This document shows, one piece after another, positions 9,175 to 17,717 of a stretch of DNA of 64,000 nt. The stretch is from Bacteroidota bacterium (GTDB lineage: Bacteria > Bacteroidota > Bacteroidia > B-17B0 > Aurantibacillaceae). The notes beneath the pieces are model-generated. The model saw only the letters and a list, made by a program, of their open reading frames with translations, was not told the DNA's origin and did no database searches. A program made the position numbers and the translations under genes. The stretch spans positions 62,001 to 126,000 of the forward strand of contig JAUXZS010000020.1 in NCBI GenBank assembly GCA_030692515.1, written 5' to 3'. Numbering within the stretch: position 1 is the stretch's first letter; every line of letters starts with the position of its first letter.

Positions 9175-10005
9175 TTAAATGTACTTTCTAACTACATTAT
9201 GAATTTCAATTATCGGTTTTAAAAACTCTTCTAAATCATAAACACATAATTGAGAAGCTGCGTCACATAGAGCTTTAGAGGGCTCTGGATGAGTTTCAAT
9301 AAACATTCCGTCAATTCCGCTTGCTACCCCTGCTCTACTTAATACTGGTAAAAATTCTCTTGCGCCACCTTTAGCATCAGCACTTGGAATACCATATTTT
9401 CTTACACAATGCGTAACATCAAAAACTACTGGATAGCCAATATTATTCATGTGAAAAAAACTTCTTGGATCTACTATCAAATCGTTATACCCAAACACAT
9501 ATCCACGCTCAGTTAATATTACATTGTCATTTCCTGCATCTATACATTTTTGTACAGGATGTTTCATATTATCGGGTGCCAAAAACTGACCATGTTTAAT
9601 ATTTACAACTTTACCCGTTTTAGCAGCAGCAACTAACAAAGAACTTTGCATACATAAATATGCAGGTATTTGTAATACATCACAAACCTCACCTGCAATA
9701 GATGCCTGATAACTCTCGTGTATATCTGTTAATAATGGGAAACCAAATTGTTCTTTTACCTTGGCTAAAATTTTCATTCCTTCTTCTAAACCCGGTCCTT
9801 GATAGTAAGACAAGCTACTACGGTTATCTTTTATAAAACTTGATTTATATATAATTTTAATATTTAATCGCTCTCCAACTTCTTTTAATTTTTCGGCGGT
9901 TTTCATCATGATGACTTCATCCTCAATTACACAGGGTCCAGAGATTAAAAATAATTCTTTAGAACCACATTCTATATTTCCAACTTTAACGATTTTTTTT
10001 TGCAT
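9175..10005 (-). CDS. kdsA: 3-deoxy-8-phosphooctulonate synthase (Kdo-8-P synthase)
   Basis: The 276-residue protein condenses phosphoenolpyruvate with arabinose 5-phosphate to make Kdo-8-phosphate for the LPS inner core. It shows the DAHP/KDO synthase TIM barrel with LISGPCVIE near the N-terminus, YKSSFIKDNRSS (substrate-binding KanRSS-type loop), LTDIHESYQA, QIPAYLCMQ, NIKHGQF, FDVTHCVRKYG and GMFIETHPEP. The length is normal for the family. It is transcribed towards the GT4 gene and away from mpl. No other Kdo gene is in the window. Its presence implies an LPS-type outer membrane. Confidence 0.95.
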   Translation of the reverse strand: MQKKIVKVGNIECGSKELFLISGPCVIEDEVIMMKTAEKLKEVGERLNIKIIYKSSFIKDNRSSLSYYQGPGLEEGMKILAKVKEQFGFPLLTDIHESYQASIAGEVCDVLQIPAYLCMQSSLLVAAAKTGKVVNIKHGQFLAPDNMKHPVQKCIDAGNDNVILTERGYVFGYNDLIVDPRSFFHMNNIGYPVVFDVTHCVRKYGIPSADAKGGAREFLPVLSRAGVASGIDGMFIETHPEPSKALCDAASQLCVYDLEEFLKPIIEIHNVVRKYI

Positions 10006-10106
10006 AAATTTTATGTGTTTAACAGGCTTACAAGATAAACAATTTTATGTGTATAATAAATTTAGTTTGTTACAAAAAACAAAGGCTAAACCACTTTCTT
10101 TATGCC

Positions 10107-11471
10107 ATGGAAAAAGTTCATTTAATTGCTATTGGAGGAAGTGCAATGCACAACATGGCATTAGCCCTTCATGAAAAAGGATTTATAGTTTCTGGTAGTG
10201 ATGATGAAATAAACGAACCAAGCAAAAGTCGTTTGGCTAAAGCTGGAATATTACCTGAAAAAATTGGCTGGTTTCCCGAAAAAATTACTTCAGATATAAA
10301 TTCTATAATTCTTGGAATGCATGCACGCGCAGATAATCCAGAATTACTTCGAGCAAAAGAACTAGGTTTAAAAATATATTCTTATCCTGAATATATTTAT
10401 GAAGCAACAAAAAATAAAACCCGAATAGTTATTGGTGGAAGTCATGGTAAAACTACTATTACCGCTATGATTTTACATGTAATGCTTTTTTATAAAATAG
10501 AAACTGATTTTTTAGTTGGGGCTCAATTAGCTGGCTTTGATACCATGGTAAATTTAACAAACACTTCTAAATTTGCAGTAATAGAAGGTGATGAATATTT
10601 AGCTTCACCGATAGACAGACGCCCTAAGTTTCATTTATATAAACCTAACATAGCTATTATTAGCGGTATAGCTTGGGATCATATTAATGTATTTCCCACT
10701 TTCGAAAATTACGTTGAACAGTTTACAAAATTCATTAATTTAATTGAGCCTAAAGGCTATTTAATTTATTGCTCAGAAGATAAAGTTCTTGAAAAAATAT
10801 GTCAGAACGCTACAAACAATGAAATTACCAAAATCCCCTATGCTATTCCAAAAAATGAAATTGAAAATGGAACAACTAATTTATTAGTTAACGAACACAA
10901 AATTCCGTTAGAAATATTTGGTAACCATAACCTTATGAATTTAAATGGAGGTCGTTTAGTCTGCAATACTATCGGAATCTCTGACGAAAAATTTTATGAA
11001 GCCATTAAATCATTTAAAGGTGCGGCAAAAAGATTAGAGTTAGTTTTTAAAAACAAAGATTTTAATTTCTATAAAGACTTTGCCCATTCACCTTCTAAAT
11101 TAAAAGCAACAACCGACGCCGTAAAAAAACAATTCACTAACCGTTATATTTTAGCCTGCATGGAACTGCATACATTTAGTAGTTTAAATGAAGAATTTTT
11201 AAATGAATATAAAGGTTCTATGGATTTAGCAGACGAAGCAATCGTATATTTTAACCCGCACACCATTGCTCACAAAAAACTTAAAGAAATTACGATAGAA
11301 CAAGTAGAGAAAGCTTTTAACCGAAAAAACCTTAAAGTTTTTACGAAAAGTATAGAATTAACCGATTACCTAAAATCAAAAAACTGGGCAAATAAAGTCC
11401 TTTTAATGATGAGCAGTGGTAATTTTGATGGAATAGATTTTAATGGCTTAGCAAAAGAACTAACAGTCTAA
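10107..11471 (+). CDS. mpl: UDP-N-acetylmuramate:tripeptide ligase, Mpl-type Mur ligase
   Basis: The ORF track begins at 10047, but family members begin at MEKVHLIAIGGSAMHNMA, so the ATG at 10107 is chosen (454 residues). The Rossmann-like UDP-binding start is followed by the ATP P-loop GGSHGKTT (about residues 110-117), the central EGDEYL segment, and the C-terminal KDFAHSPSKLKAT region. Mpl ligases reattach recycled murein tripeptide to UDP-MurNAc. The HMARADNPEL segment and lack of a full MurC N-terminus favour Mpl over MurC, and other mur genes are not adjacent. A thioesterase gene follows 32 bases later on the same strand. Confidence 0.88.
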   Translation: MEKVHLIAIGGSAMHNMALALHEKGFIVSGSDDEINEPSKSRLAKAGILPEKIGWFPEKITSDINSIILGMHARADNPELLRAKELGLKIYSYPEYIYEATKNKTRIVIGGSHGKTTITAMILHVMLFYKIETDFLVGAQLAGFDTMVNLTNTSKFAVIEGDEYLASPIDRRPKFHLYKPNIAIISGIAWDHINVFPTFENYVEQFTKFINLIEPKGYLIYCSEDKVLEKICQNATNNEITKIPYAIPKNEIENGTTNLLVNEHKIPLEIFGNHNLMNLNGGRLVCNTIGISDEKFYEAIKSFKGAAKRLELVFKNKDFNFYKDFAHSPSKLKATTDAVKKQFTNRYILACMELHTFSSLNEEFLNEYKGSMDLADEAIVYFNPHTIAHKKLKEITIEQVEKAFNRKNLKVFTKSIELTDYLKSKNWANKVLLMMSSGNFDGIDFNGLAKELTV

Positions 11472-11503
11472 TTAATTTAAAATTAATAATTAAACAAAAC
11501 GTA

Positions 11504-11941
11504 ATGGCCAAGCAAGAAAATAATTTAATAGAAAAATATATCGAAAATAATTTTTTTGGTAAATTAATTGGCATGGATTTTAAAATAATTTCAGAAGGCG
11601 TTGTAGATTATTTTCTTACCATTAATAAAAATCACTTAGCAACTCCCAATGCAGCTCACGGCGGAGTTATTTCCTCCTTAATTGATGGGGCTCTTGGTGT
11701 TGCAGGCTTATCATCTGTTTACAAAGAAAATAAAGTTGTAAGTACAATTGAATATAAACTCAACTTTTTAGCGCCAGCATTTTTAAACGACAAATTACTT
11801 GCAAAAGCAAAAGTAGAACAAAAAGGTAATCGCATTTTAATTATTAGTTGTGATGTGTTTTGCTTAAATAGAGAAAATAAATTATTGGCAAAATCTTTAG
11901 GTACTTTTAATGCCTATGATGCAAGCAAAGCTGGATATTAA
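11504..11941 (+). CDS. PaaI-type hotdog thioesterase
   Basis: The 145-residue protein has a single hotdog domain with the PaaI-like active-site pattern PNAAHGGVISSLIDGALGVA (the central helix) and EYKLNFLAPAF in the following strand. Members hydrolyse acyl- or phenylacetyl-CoA thioesters in the cytoplasm; the substrate here is not known. It is probably co-transcribed with mpl and ends three bases before the convergent SRPBCC-like gene. Confidence 0.85.
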   Translation: MAKQENNLIEKYIENNFFGKLIGMDFKIISEGVVDYFLTINKNHLATPNAAHGGVISSLIDGALGVAGLSSVYKENKVVSTIEYKLNFLAPAFLNDKLLAKAKVEQKGNRILIISCDVFCLNRENKLLAKSLGTFNAYDASKAGY

Positions 11942-11944
11942 AAT

Positions 11945-12358
11945 TTAATTTAAATTTAGTTGCGAAAGTTTAAGTGACATAGTATTTGTTAAGCCAATTA
12001 AAGATTTTTCAGCCATTGCCTTAATAAAAGGATTAAGATCACCCATTAATTCTATTTTACATTCACCTTTTTGATTTGGCTCTCCAATAAAAATAACCTT
12101 CAAACTAAAATTAAATTTAGCTAATCCTTCACTAGAAAATAAAATAAACTCAAAAGGTTTTGCATCAACCTTCTTTATCGTCATAGGAGTAATTCCCTTA
12201 ATATTAAAGGAACACTCTTCCTCTGTAAATTTAAAATTTTCAACTTTGTCTTCAGGTAAAATAGACTGAAAATTTTTAAAATCACTTAAGAATTCAAACA
12301 AACTTTTTAAAGTTGATTGGGTAGAATTTGTATCGCTTAAAATTGTAAAGGCTCCCAC
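11945..12358 (-). CDS. SRPBCC/START-like small protein
   Basis: The 137-residue protein begins at a GTG codon and lies 9 bases after pyrE on the same strand, so it is likely co-transcribed. The order (LKSLFEFLSDFKNFQSILPED, then a long beta region, then a C-terminal amphipathic helix) fits the SRPBCC ligand-binding fold of polyketide-cyclase-like proteins. No catalytic residues can be assigned. It occurs as a conserved pyrE neighbour in my recollection of Bacteroidota genomes, which is not proof of a shared pathway. Confidence 0.75.
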   Translation of the reverse strand: MGAFTILSDTNSTQSTLKSLFEFLSDFKNFQSILPEDKVENFKFTEEECSFNIKGITPMTIKKVDAKPFEFILFSSEGLAKFNFSLKVIFIGEPNQKGECKIELMGDLNPFIKAMAEKSLIGLTNTMSLKLSQLNLN

Positions 12359-12367
12359 AGAATTATT

Positions 12368-13021
12368 TTATTTTACTAAAGTTTGTGGCCAAGCCGATGG
12401 ATTAGCTCTCCATTGCTTAAGACTTTCTAAATCTTTATCGTTAATATATTCTTTAGTTAAAGCTGTATTTATTAAGGTATTATAATCAGTTAGTGTTTTT
12501 AAATTACACTTTGCTTTTTTAAAATTTTGCTCTGCTTCATCAAAACCATAAGTAAAAATAGCAGCCATTCCTTTAACAGTGCATCCTTTCTCGCGCAAAG
12601 CTTCCACAGCTTTTAAACTACTTCCACCCGTGCTTATTAAATCTTCAATCACCACAACATTTTGTCCACTTTGTACATCGCCCTCTATCATATTTGTTAG
12701 GCCATGTTTTTTTGCTTCACTTCTAACATAAACAAATGGCAAACCCATTTCTTGTGCAATAAGGGCTCCCATCGCAATTCCACCAGTTGCTACGCCAGCA
12801 ATTACATCAGGTTTTGCAAAATGTTTGTTAATTGTATCAACAAATGTTTGGCGAATAAACGTGCGTATCTGTGGGTAAGAAAGTGTCTTTCTATTATCAC
12901 AATATATTGGAGATTTTATCCCGCTTGCCCATGTAAAGGGATTTTCGGGTTGAAGTTTAACAGCTTTTATTTGTAATAAAAATTCAGCAACTTTATAGGC
13001 TGGGTTATCAAACGAGGTCAT
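12368..13021 (-). CDS. pyrE: Orotate phosphoribosyltransferase
   Basis: The 217-residue enzyme makes orotidine 5'-phosphate from orotate and PRPP in pyrimidine synthesis. It shows SGIKSPIYCDNR, the flexible-loop region RSEAKKHG, and the PRPP-binding signature VVVIEDLISTGGSS. The start ATG sits exactly four bases after a perfect TAAATTTG promoter core, so the mRNA may be leaderless. carB, another pyrimidine gene, lies 1.2 kb away in divergent orientation. Confidence 0.95.
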   Translation of the reverse strand: MTSFDNPAYKVAEFLLQIKAVKLQPENPFTWASGIKSPIYCDNRKTLSYPQIRTFIRQTFVDTINKHFAKPDVIAGVATGGIAMGALIAQEMGLPFVYVRSEAKKHGLTNMIEGDVQSGQNVVVIEDLISTGGSSLKAVEALREKGCTVKGMAAIFTYGFDEAEQNFKKAKCNLKTLTDYNTLINTALTKEYINDKDLESLKQWRANPSAWPQTLVK

Positions 13022-13025
13022 ACCG

Positions 13026-13033
13026 CAAATTTA
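13026..13033 (-). promoter_or_regulatory. Putative -7 promoter element of pyrE, leaderless arrangement
   Basis: TAAATTTG on the minus strand is followed by CGGT and then the pyrE ATG. With transcription starting about five bases past the element, the first base of the mRNA would be the A of the start codon. No clear -33 TTG was seen. Confidence 0.5.
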
Positions 13034-13064
13034 GATTTAGTTTTATTCTTAAACACACTTTTTT

Positions 13065-13706
13065 ATGAACAAAAAAATATATTATAATAATAAAATTCTT
13101 GAATTTCCTGAAAGTGAAACTCAATCTTCGCAAAATCAAACAATTAAGATTTATGATGAAGAAAACAAACAAACGTTAAAAATTATTATAGATGATTTTT
13201 TAGACCAAACAAATCAAAACTCCTTCCAAATTTTAAATTATGATTTTGAAACAACACTTGCTTTCTTAAAAAATAATTTTTCATTTATTGAAGCTGCAGG
13301 AGGTTTTATCGAAAAAGAAAATCAGTATTTATTTATTCATAGATTAGGGAAATGGGATCTTCCAAAAGGTAAATTAGAAAAAGGAGAGGCAATTGAAAAT
13401 GCGGCAATAAGAGAATGTGAAGAAGAATGTGGGGTTACAAATTTAAAAATAACAAAAAAATTATCTTCTACATTTCATATTTATCCTTATAAAAAAGGCT
13501 TTGCTATAAAACAAACCTATTGGTTTTATATGATTACCAATCATGCAGAAATACTAAAACCACAAATCGAAGAAAACATTGACGAGGCTAGATGGTTTTC
13601 AGAAAATGAATTAAAAATAACCGTTCTTAACGACACTTATTTAACCATAAAAGATGTGATTATTGAGGCTCTAGACCCTATGAATACTGATAAACTAAAA
13701 ATTTAA
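13065..13706 (+). CDS. NUDIX hydrolase with extended N-terminal domain
   Basis: The 213-residue protein carries a full Nudix box, GKLEKGEAIENAAIRECEEECGV (G-X5-E-X7-REUXEEXGU), at about residues 107-129, preceded by GKWDLPKG. Nudix enzymes cleave nucleoside diphosphates linked to another group; the substrate here is unknown. About 85 residues precede the Nudix core and have no fold I recognise. The gene is divergent from pyrE and 64 bases upstream of the RRM gene. Confidence 0.88.
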   Translation: MNKKIYYNNKILEFPESETQSSQNQTIKIYDEENKQTLKIIIDDFLDQTNQNSFQILNYDFETTLAFLKNNFSFIEAAGGFIEKENQYLFIHRLGKWDLPKGKLEKGEAIENAAIRECEEECGVTNLKITKKLSSTFHIYPYKKGFAIKQTYWFYMITNHAEILKPQIEENIDEARWFSENELKITVLNDTYLTIKDVIIEALDPMNTDKLKI

Positions 13707-13712
13707 CAAAAA

Positions 13713-13743
13713 TTTGGAGTTTTAGTTAAATTTATTACCTTTA
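13713..13743 (+). promoter_or_regulatory. Putative promoter of the RRM protein gene
   Basis: TTTG and TACCTTTA are separated by 19 bases, matching the Bacteroidota -33/-7 layout. It predicts a leader of about 20 bases before the ATG at 13771. Confidence 0.55.
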
Positions 13744-13770
13744 TGTATACTAATTCTAGATATAAGTATT

Positions 13771-14049
13771 ATGAATATTTTTGTAAGCAACATCAGCTTT
13801 AAAGTAAGGGAACAGTCTCTGACTGAGTTATTTTCACAATATGGTGAAGTAACAAGCGTAAGAATTATCAAAGACAAAGAAACGCGACGAAGTAAAGGCT
13901 ATGGTTTTGTTGAAATGCCAAATGATGCAGAAGGAAATGCTGCAATTGAAGGCTTAAATGGAACTAATCATCACGAGAGAGACATTGTAGTTGCAGAGGC
14001 AAAAGGAAAAAGAGAAACAGATTCTCAAGCTACCAGCTCTCAAGAATAA
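13771..14049 (+). CDS. RRM-domain RNA-binding protein
   Basis: The 92-residue protein is a single RNA-recognition motif: RNP-2 is IFVSNIS at residues 2-8 and RNP-1 is KGYGFVEM at about residues 43-50. A short Ser/Gln-rich tail follows. Bacterial RRM proteins of this size bind single-stranded RNA and are common, abundant and often cold-responsive in Bacteroidota and cyanobacteria; the targets here are unknown. The gene has its own promoter and a strong terminator, so it is monocistronic. Confidence 0.93.
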   Translation: MNIFVSNISFKVREQSLTELFSQYGEVTSVRIIKDKETRRSKGYGFVEMPNDAEGNAAIEGLNGTNHHERDIVVAEAKGKRETDSQATSSQE

Positions 14050-14094
14050 TCTCGCTATAGCTTAAATAAACAAGAAGTATTATAAAATATTTTG

Positions 14095-14123
14095 AACCCG
14101 AAACAACACGTTTCGGGTTTTTT
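14095..14123 (+). terminator. Rho-independent terminator after the RRM gene
   Basis: A perfect 10-base stem AACCCGAAAC / GTTTCGGGTT with loop AACAC is followed by a run of six T. It also shows that the ORF-track carB start at 14092 is too far upstream. Confidence 0.92.
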
Positions 14124-14170
14124 ATTAATATCTCGTCAATATCTTTCTTTTTACTATCCCATCTCTCTCT

Positions 14171-14178
14171 TATCTTTG
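14171..14178 (+). promoter_or_regulatory. Putative -7 promoter element of carB
   Basis: TATCTTTG is a full TAnnTTTG match, 33 bases before the chosen carB ATG and downstream of the terminator. Confidence 0.5.
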
Positions 14179-14211
14179 CAAGAATTTAAACTAAAAAATT
14201 TTCAAAGTACT

Positions 14212-17025
14212 ATGCCAAAAGATACATCACTAAAATCTGTTTTAATTATCGGTTCTGGTCCAATTATTATTGGTCAAGCTTGTGAGTTTGATTACTCAGG
14301 CTCTCAAGCTGCAAAAAGTTTACGAGAAGAAGGAATTGAAGTTACCCTTATTAACTCCAATCCCGCTACTATTATGACTGATAAAGTAACGGCCGATAAT
14401 ATCTATTTATTACCTCTTGAAGTAAAGTCAATCATCAAAATATTAGAAGAAAGAAAAATAGATGCTGTTTTACCAACAATGGGTGGACAAACAGCTCTAA
14501 ATCTAGCTCTAAAATGTGAAGATTTAGGTATTTGGAAAAAATACAATATCCGCATGATTGGCGTGGATGTTGATGCCATTAAAGTTACTGAAGATCGCGA
14601 TTTGTTTCGCATTAGAATGAACGAAATTGGTGTTGGCATGGCTCCAAGCAAAATTGCAAAATCATTTCTAGAAGGAAAAAGTGTAGCGCAAGAATTTGGA
14701 TTCCCTTTAGTTATTCGCCCATCATTTACCCTAGGAGGAAGTGGCGGTTCGGTAGTTTATGAAAAAGAAAATTTTGACGCTTTATTAAACAGAGGTTTAC
14801 AAACCTCTCCAATTCACGAAGTGCTAATTGACAAAGCCGTTTTAGGTTGGAAAGAATTTGAATTAGAATTATTGCGCGATTCAAATGATAACGTTGCTAT
14901 TATTTGTTCAATTGAAAACTTCGACCCAATGGGAGTTCATACGGGAGATAGCATAACCGTTGCGCCTGCAATGACACTTAGTGATTCTACCTACCAAAAA
15001 ATGCGTACAATGGCCATTAAAATGATGCGTAGTATCGGTAATTTTGCGGGAGGTTGTAATGTTCAATTTGCAGTTAGCAATGATGATAAAGAAGATATTA
15101 TTGCCATTGAAATAAATCCAAGAGTTTCTCGATCATCAGCTCTAGCAAGCAAAGCCACTGGATATCCCATTGCTCGTATTGCAAGTAAATTAGCAGTCGG
15201 ATATCACTTAGACGAACTAATTAATGATATTACTAAATCAACTTCTGCTTATTTTGAACCTACATTAGATTATGTAATTGTAAAAATTCCAAGATGGAAC
15301 TTTGATAAATTTAAAGGTTCTAATAGGGAATTAGGTTTTCAAATGAAATCAGTTGGTGAGGTAATGGGTATTGGGCGTAGCTTTCAGGAGGCTTTACAAA
15401 AAGCTTGTCAGAGTTTAGAAATAAAAAGAAATGGTTTAGGGGCTGATGGAAAAGAAATCACAAATCAAGAAGAATTATTAAATGCGCTTAAGCGACCAAG
15501 TTGGAATCGTTTGTTTATGATATATGATGCCATGAAAATTGGCATCTCTATTAAAACCATACAAAAACTCACAAAAATAGATATGTGGTTTTTAGGTCAA
15601 ATTGAAGAATTGATATCACTAGAAAACGAAATTTCAAGACACAACGTTAGCAATATACCTAAAGAATTATTGTATGAAGCAAAACAAAAAGGTTATGCTG
15701 ATAGACAAATTGCTCATCTAATAAAATGCATGGAGAGCGAAATTTACACTAAAAGAAATGATTTAGGTATTAAACGTGTTTTTAAAATGGTTGATACTTG
15801 CGCCGCAGAGTTTGAGGCAAAAACACCCTACTACTACTCTACTTTTGAAGATGAGAATGAAAGTATAAAAACAGACAAAAAGAAAGTGGTTATTTTAGGA
15901 AGTGGTCCAAATCGTATTGGTCAAGGAATAGAATTTGATTATAGTTGCGTGCATGGAGTTCTTGCCGCAAAAGAAATGGGCTACGAAACCATTATGATTA
16001 ACTGCAATCCAGAAACCGTTAGTACTGATTTTAGTACGGCCGACAAGCTATACTTTGAACCGGTTTTCTGGGAACATATTTACGATATTATATTACACGA
16101 AAAGCCAGAGGGAGTGATTGTTCAACTAGGCGGACAAACTGCTTTAAAGCTAGCCGAAAAGCTCGAACGTCACGGTATTAAAATTATTGGAACAGATTTT
16201 AAATCTCTAGATTTAGCAGAAGACCGTGGAAGTTTTTCTAATTTATTAAAAGAAAATAATATTCCTTATCCTCAATTTGGCGTTATTAAAGATGCAGAGG
16301 AAGGAATTGAATTATCAAAAAAATTAGGTTTCCCATTATTAGTTCGTCCTAGTTATGTATTAGGAGGGCAAAGTATGAAAATTGTAATAAACGAAGAAGA
16401 ATTAGAGCAGCATGTTGTAAAATTATTAAATGATTTGCCAGATAATAAAGTATTGCTAGATCATTTCTTAGAAGGAGCAATTGAGGCGGAATCAGATTCT
16501 ATTTGCGATGGTAAAGATGTTTACATAATTGGTATTATGGAACATATTGAGCCTGCCGGAATTCATAGCGGTGATAGTTATGCTGTTTTACCACCTTTTG
16601 ACTTAAGTCCAAATGTTATTAAACAAATTGAAGATTACACTCATAAAATTGCAATAGCTTTAAAAACTGTGGGTTTACTTAACATTCAATTTGCTATAAA
16701 AGACGAAATAGTTTATATTATTGAAGCTAATCCGCGCGCTAGTCGTACTGTGCCATTTATTGCTAAGGCATATGATGAACCTTATGTTAATTATGCAACA
16801 AAAGTAATGTTAGGCGCCAAGTTATCTGAATTTAAATTTAATCCGCGTAAAAAAGGTTATGCTATAAAAGTTCCGGTATTTAGCTACGAAAAATTCCCTG
16901 AAATTCAGAAAGAATTAGGTCCCGAAATGAAAAGCACAGGAGAAGCGATATACTTTATTGATAGCTTACAAGATGAATATTTTCAAAACATTTACAGCGA
17001 AAGAAATCTTTATTTAAGCAAATAA
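14212..17025 (+). CDS. carB: Carbamoyl-phosphate synthase large subunit, lacking the MGS domain
   Basis: The start is placed at MPKDTSLKSVLIIGSG (14212); the track start at 14092 lies within the preceding terminator. The protein has 937 residues. Two ATP-grasp halves are clear: the first begins IIGSGPIIIGQACEFDYSGS and the second ILGSGPNRIGQGIEFDYSC near residue 560, each with PSYVLGG or PSFTLGGSGG-type loops. The enzyme makes carbamoyl phosphate for pyrimidines and arginine. It ends just after GPEMKSTGEAIYF, so the about 130-residue C-terminal MGS regulatory domain of E. coli CarB (1073 residues) is absent, as I recall for other Bacteroidota. carA is not in the window. Confidence 0.95.
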   Translation: MPKDTSLKSVLIIGSGPIIIGQACEFDYSGSQAAKSLREEGIEVTLINSNPATIMTDKVTADNIYLLPLEVKSIIKILEERKIDAVLPTMGGQTALNLALKCEDLGIWKKYNIRMIGVDVDAIKVTEDRDLFRIRMNEIGVGMAPSKIAKSFLEGKSVAQEFGFPLVIRPSFTLGGSGGSVVYEKENFDALLNRGLQTSPIHEVLIDKAVLGWKEFELELLRDSNDNVAIICSIENFDPMGVHTGDSITVAPAMTLSDSTYQKMRTMAIKMMRSIGNFAGGCNVQFAVSNDDKEDIIAIEINPRVSRSSALASKATGYPIARIASKLAVGYHLDELINDITKSTSAYFEPTLDYVIVKIPRWNFDKFKGSNRELGFQMKSVGEVMGIGRSFQEALQKACQSLEIKRNGLGADGKEITNQEELLNALKRPSWNRLFMIYDAMKIGISIKTIQKLTKIDMWFLGQIEELISLENEISRHNVSNIPKELLYEAKQKGYADRQIAHLIKCMESEIYTKRNDLGIKRVFKMVDTCAAEFEAKTPYYYSTFEDENESIKTDKKKVVILGSGPNRIGQGIEFDYSCVHGVLAAKEMGYETIMINCNPETVSTDFSTADKLYFEPVFWEHIYDIILHEKPEGVIVQLGGQTALKLAEKLERHGIKIIGTDFKSLDLAEDRGSFSNLLKENNIPYPQFGVIKDAEEGIELSKKLGFPLLVRPSYVLGGQSMKIVINEEELEQHVVKLLNDLPDNKVLLDHFLEGAIEAESDSICDGKDVYIIGIMEHIEPAGIHSGDSYAVLPPFDLSPNVIKQIEDYTHKIAIALKTVGLLNIQFAIKDEIVYIIEANPRASRTVPFIAKAYDEPYVNYATKVMLGAKLSEFKFNPRKKGYAIKVPVFSYEKFPEIQKELGPEMKSTGEAIYFIDSLQDEYFQNIYSERNLYLSK

Positions 17026-17072
17026 GTAAACTATTTACAAAAAAAATTGTTTACCCTTAAAACAAAAAAAAT

Positions 17073-17645
17073 ATGAAAAAATCATTTTTAAACATTAGCG
17101 GCATTTTTTTAATTACTGCTATAGTAGCCATTTTTTGGGCGGGTACAACAACTAAAACAAACAAAACAATGATTAAAGGAAGCGTTTACGATTTTAAGTT
17201 AAAAACGATTGATGGCGAAGAAATTAGTTTGTCAAAATTTAAAGGCAAAAAATTGCTTTTAGTAAACGTGGCAAGTGAGTGTGGTTATACGCCTCAATAC
17301 AAAAACTTAGAGGCTTTGCATAAGCAATATGGAGATAAATTGGTTTTAATAGGCTTTCCAGCAAATAATTTCGGGAAACAAGAGCCAGGAACAAATGCTG
17401 AAATTAAAAGTTTTTGCACTAAAAATTATGGCGTAACTTTTTTAATGATGGATAAAATAAGTGTTGCTGGAAATGATGCTCATCCTTTATATAAATGGTT
17501 AAGCAATAAAGTAGATAACGGTGTTTGTGAAAATGCACCAAACTGGAATTTTTGTAAATATTTAATTGATGAGAAAGGAACTATTATTAAATTTTTCCCT
17601 AGTAAAGTAGATCCATTAAGTACAGAAATAACCTCTTTACTTTAA
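17073..17645 (+). CDS. Glutathione-peroxidase-family peroxidase, exported
   Basis: The 190-residue protein has an N-terminal hydrophobic segment (about residues 7-23) without a lipobox, so it is exported or anchored. The thioredoxin-fold core carries the peroxidatic Cys70 in NVASECGYTPQY, Cys115 in SFCTKNYG at the resolving position used by thioredoxin-dependent members, and Trp158-Asn159 in PNWNFCKYL. The usual CNQFG segment with its catalytic Gln reads ANNFGKQEPG (97-106). The family reduces hydroperoxides. A second ATG at codon 33 would give a cytosolic form. Confidence 0.88.
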   Translation: MKKSFLNISGIFLITAIVAIFWAGTTTKTNKTMIKGSVYDFKLKTIDGEEISLSKFKGKKLLLVNVASECGYTPQYKNLEALHKQYGDKLVLIGFPANNFGKQEPGTNAEIKSFCTKNYGVTFLMMDKISVAGNDAHPLYKWLSNKVDNGVCENAPNWNFCKYLIDEKGTIIKFFPSKVDPLSTEITSLL

Positions 17646-17717
17646 AAGTAATTTTGGTTTTATTTTAAAATAATTTCTCTCGTTTATTTATATTTTTCTT
17701 TTTAAATCAAAACAATT

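Noticed and set aside
14092-14211. Upstream extension of carB in the ORF track
   Set aside because: It runs through a strong terminator and a perfect TATCTTTG promoter core; CarB homologues begin at the ATG at 14212.
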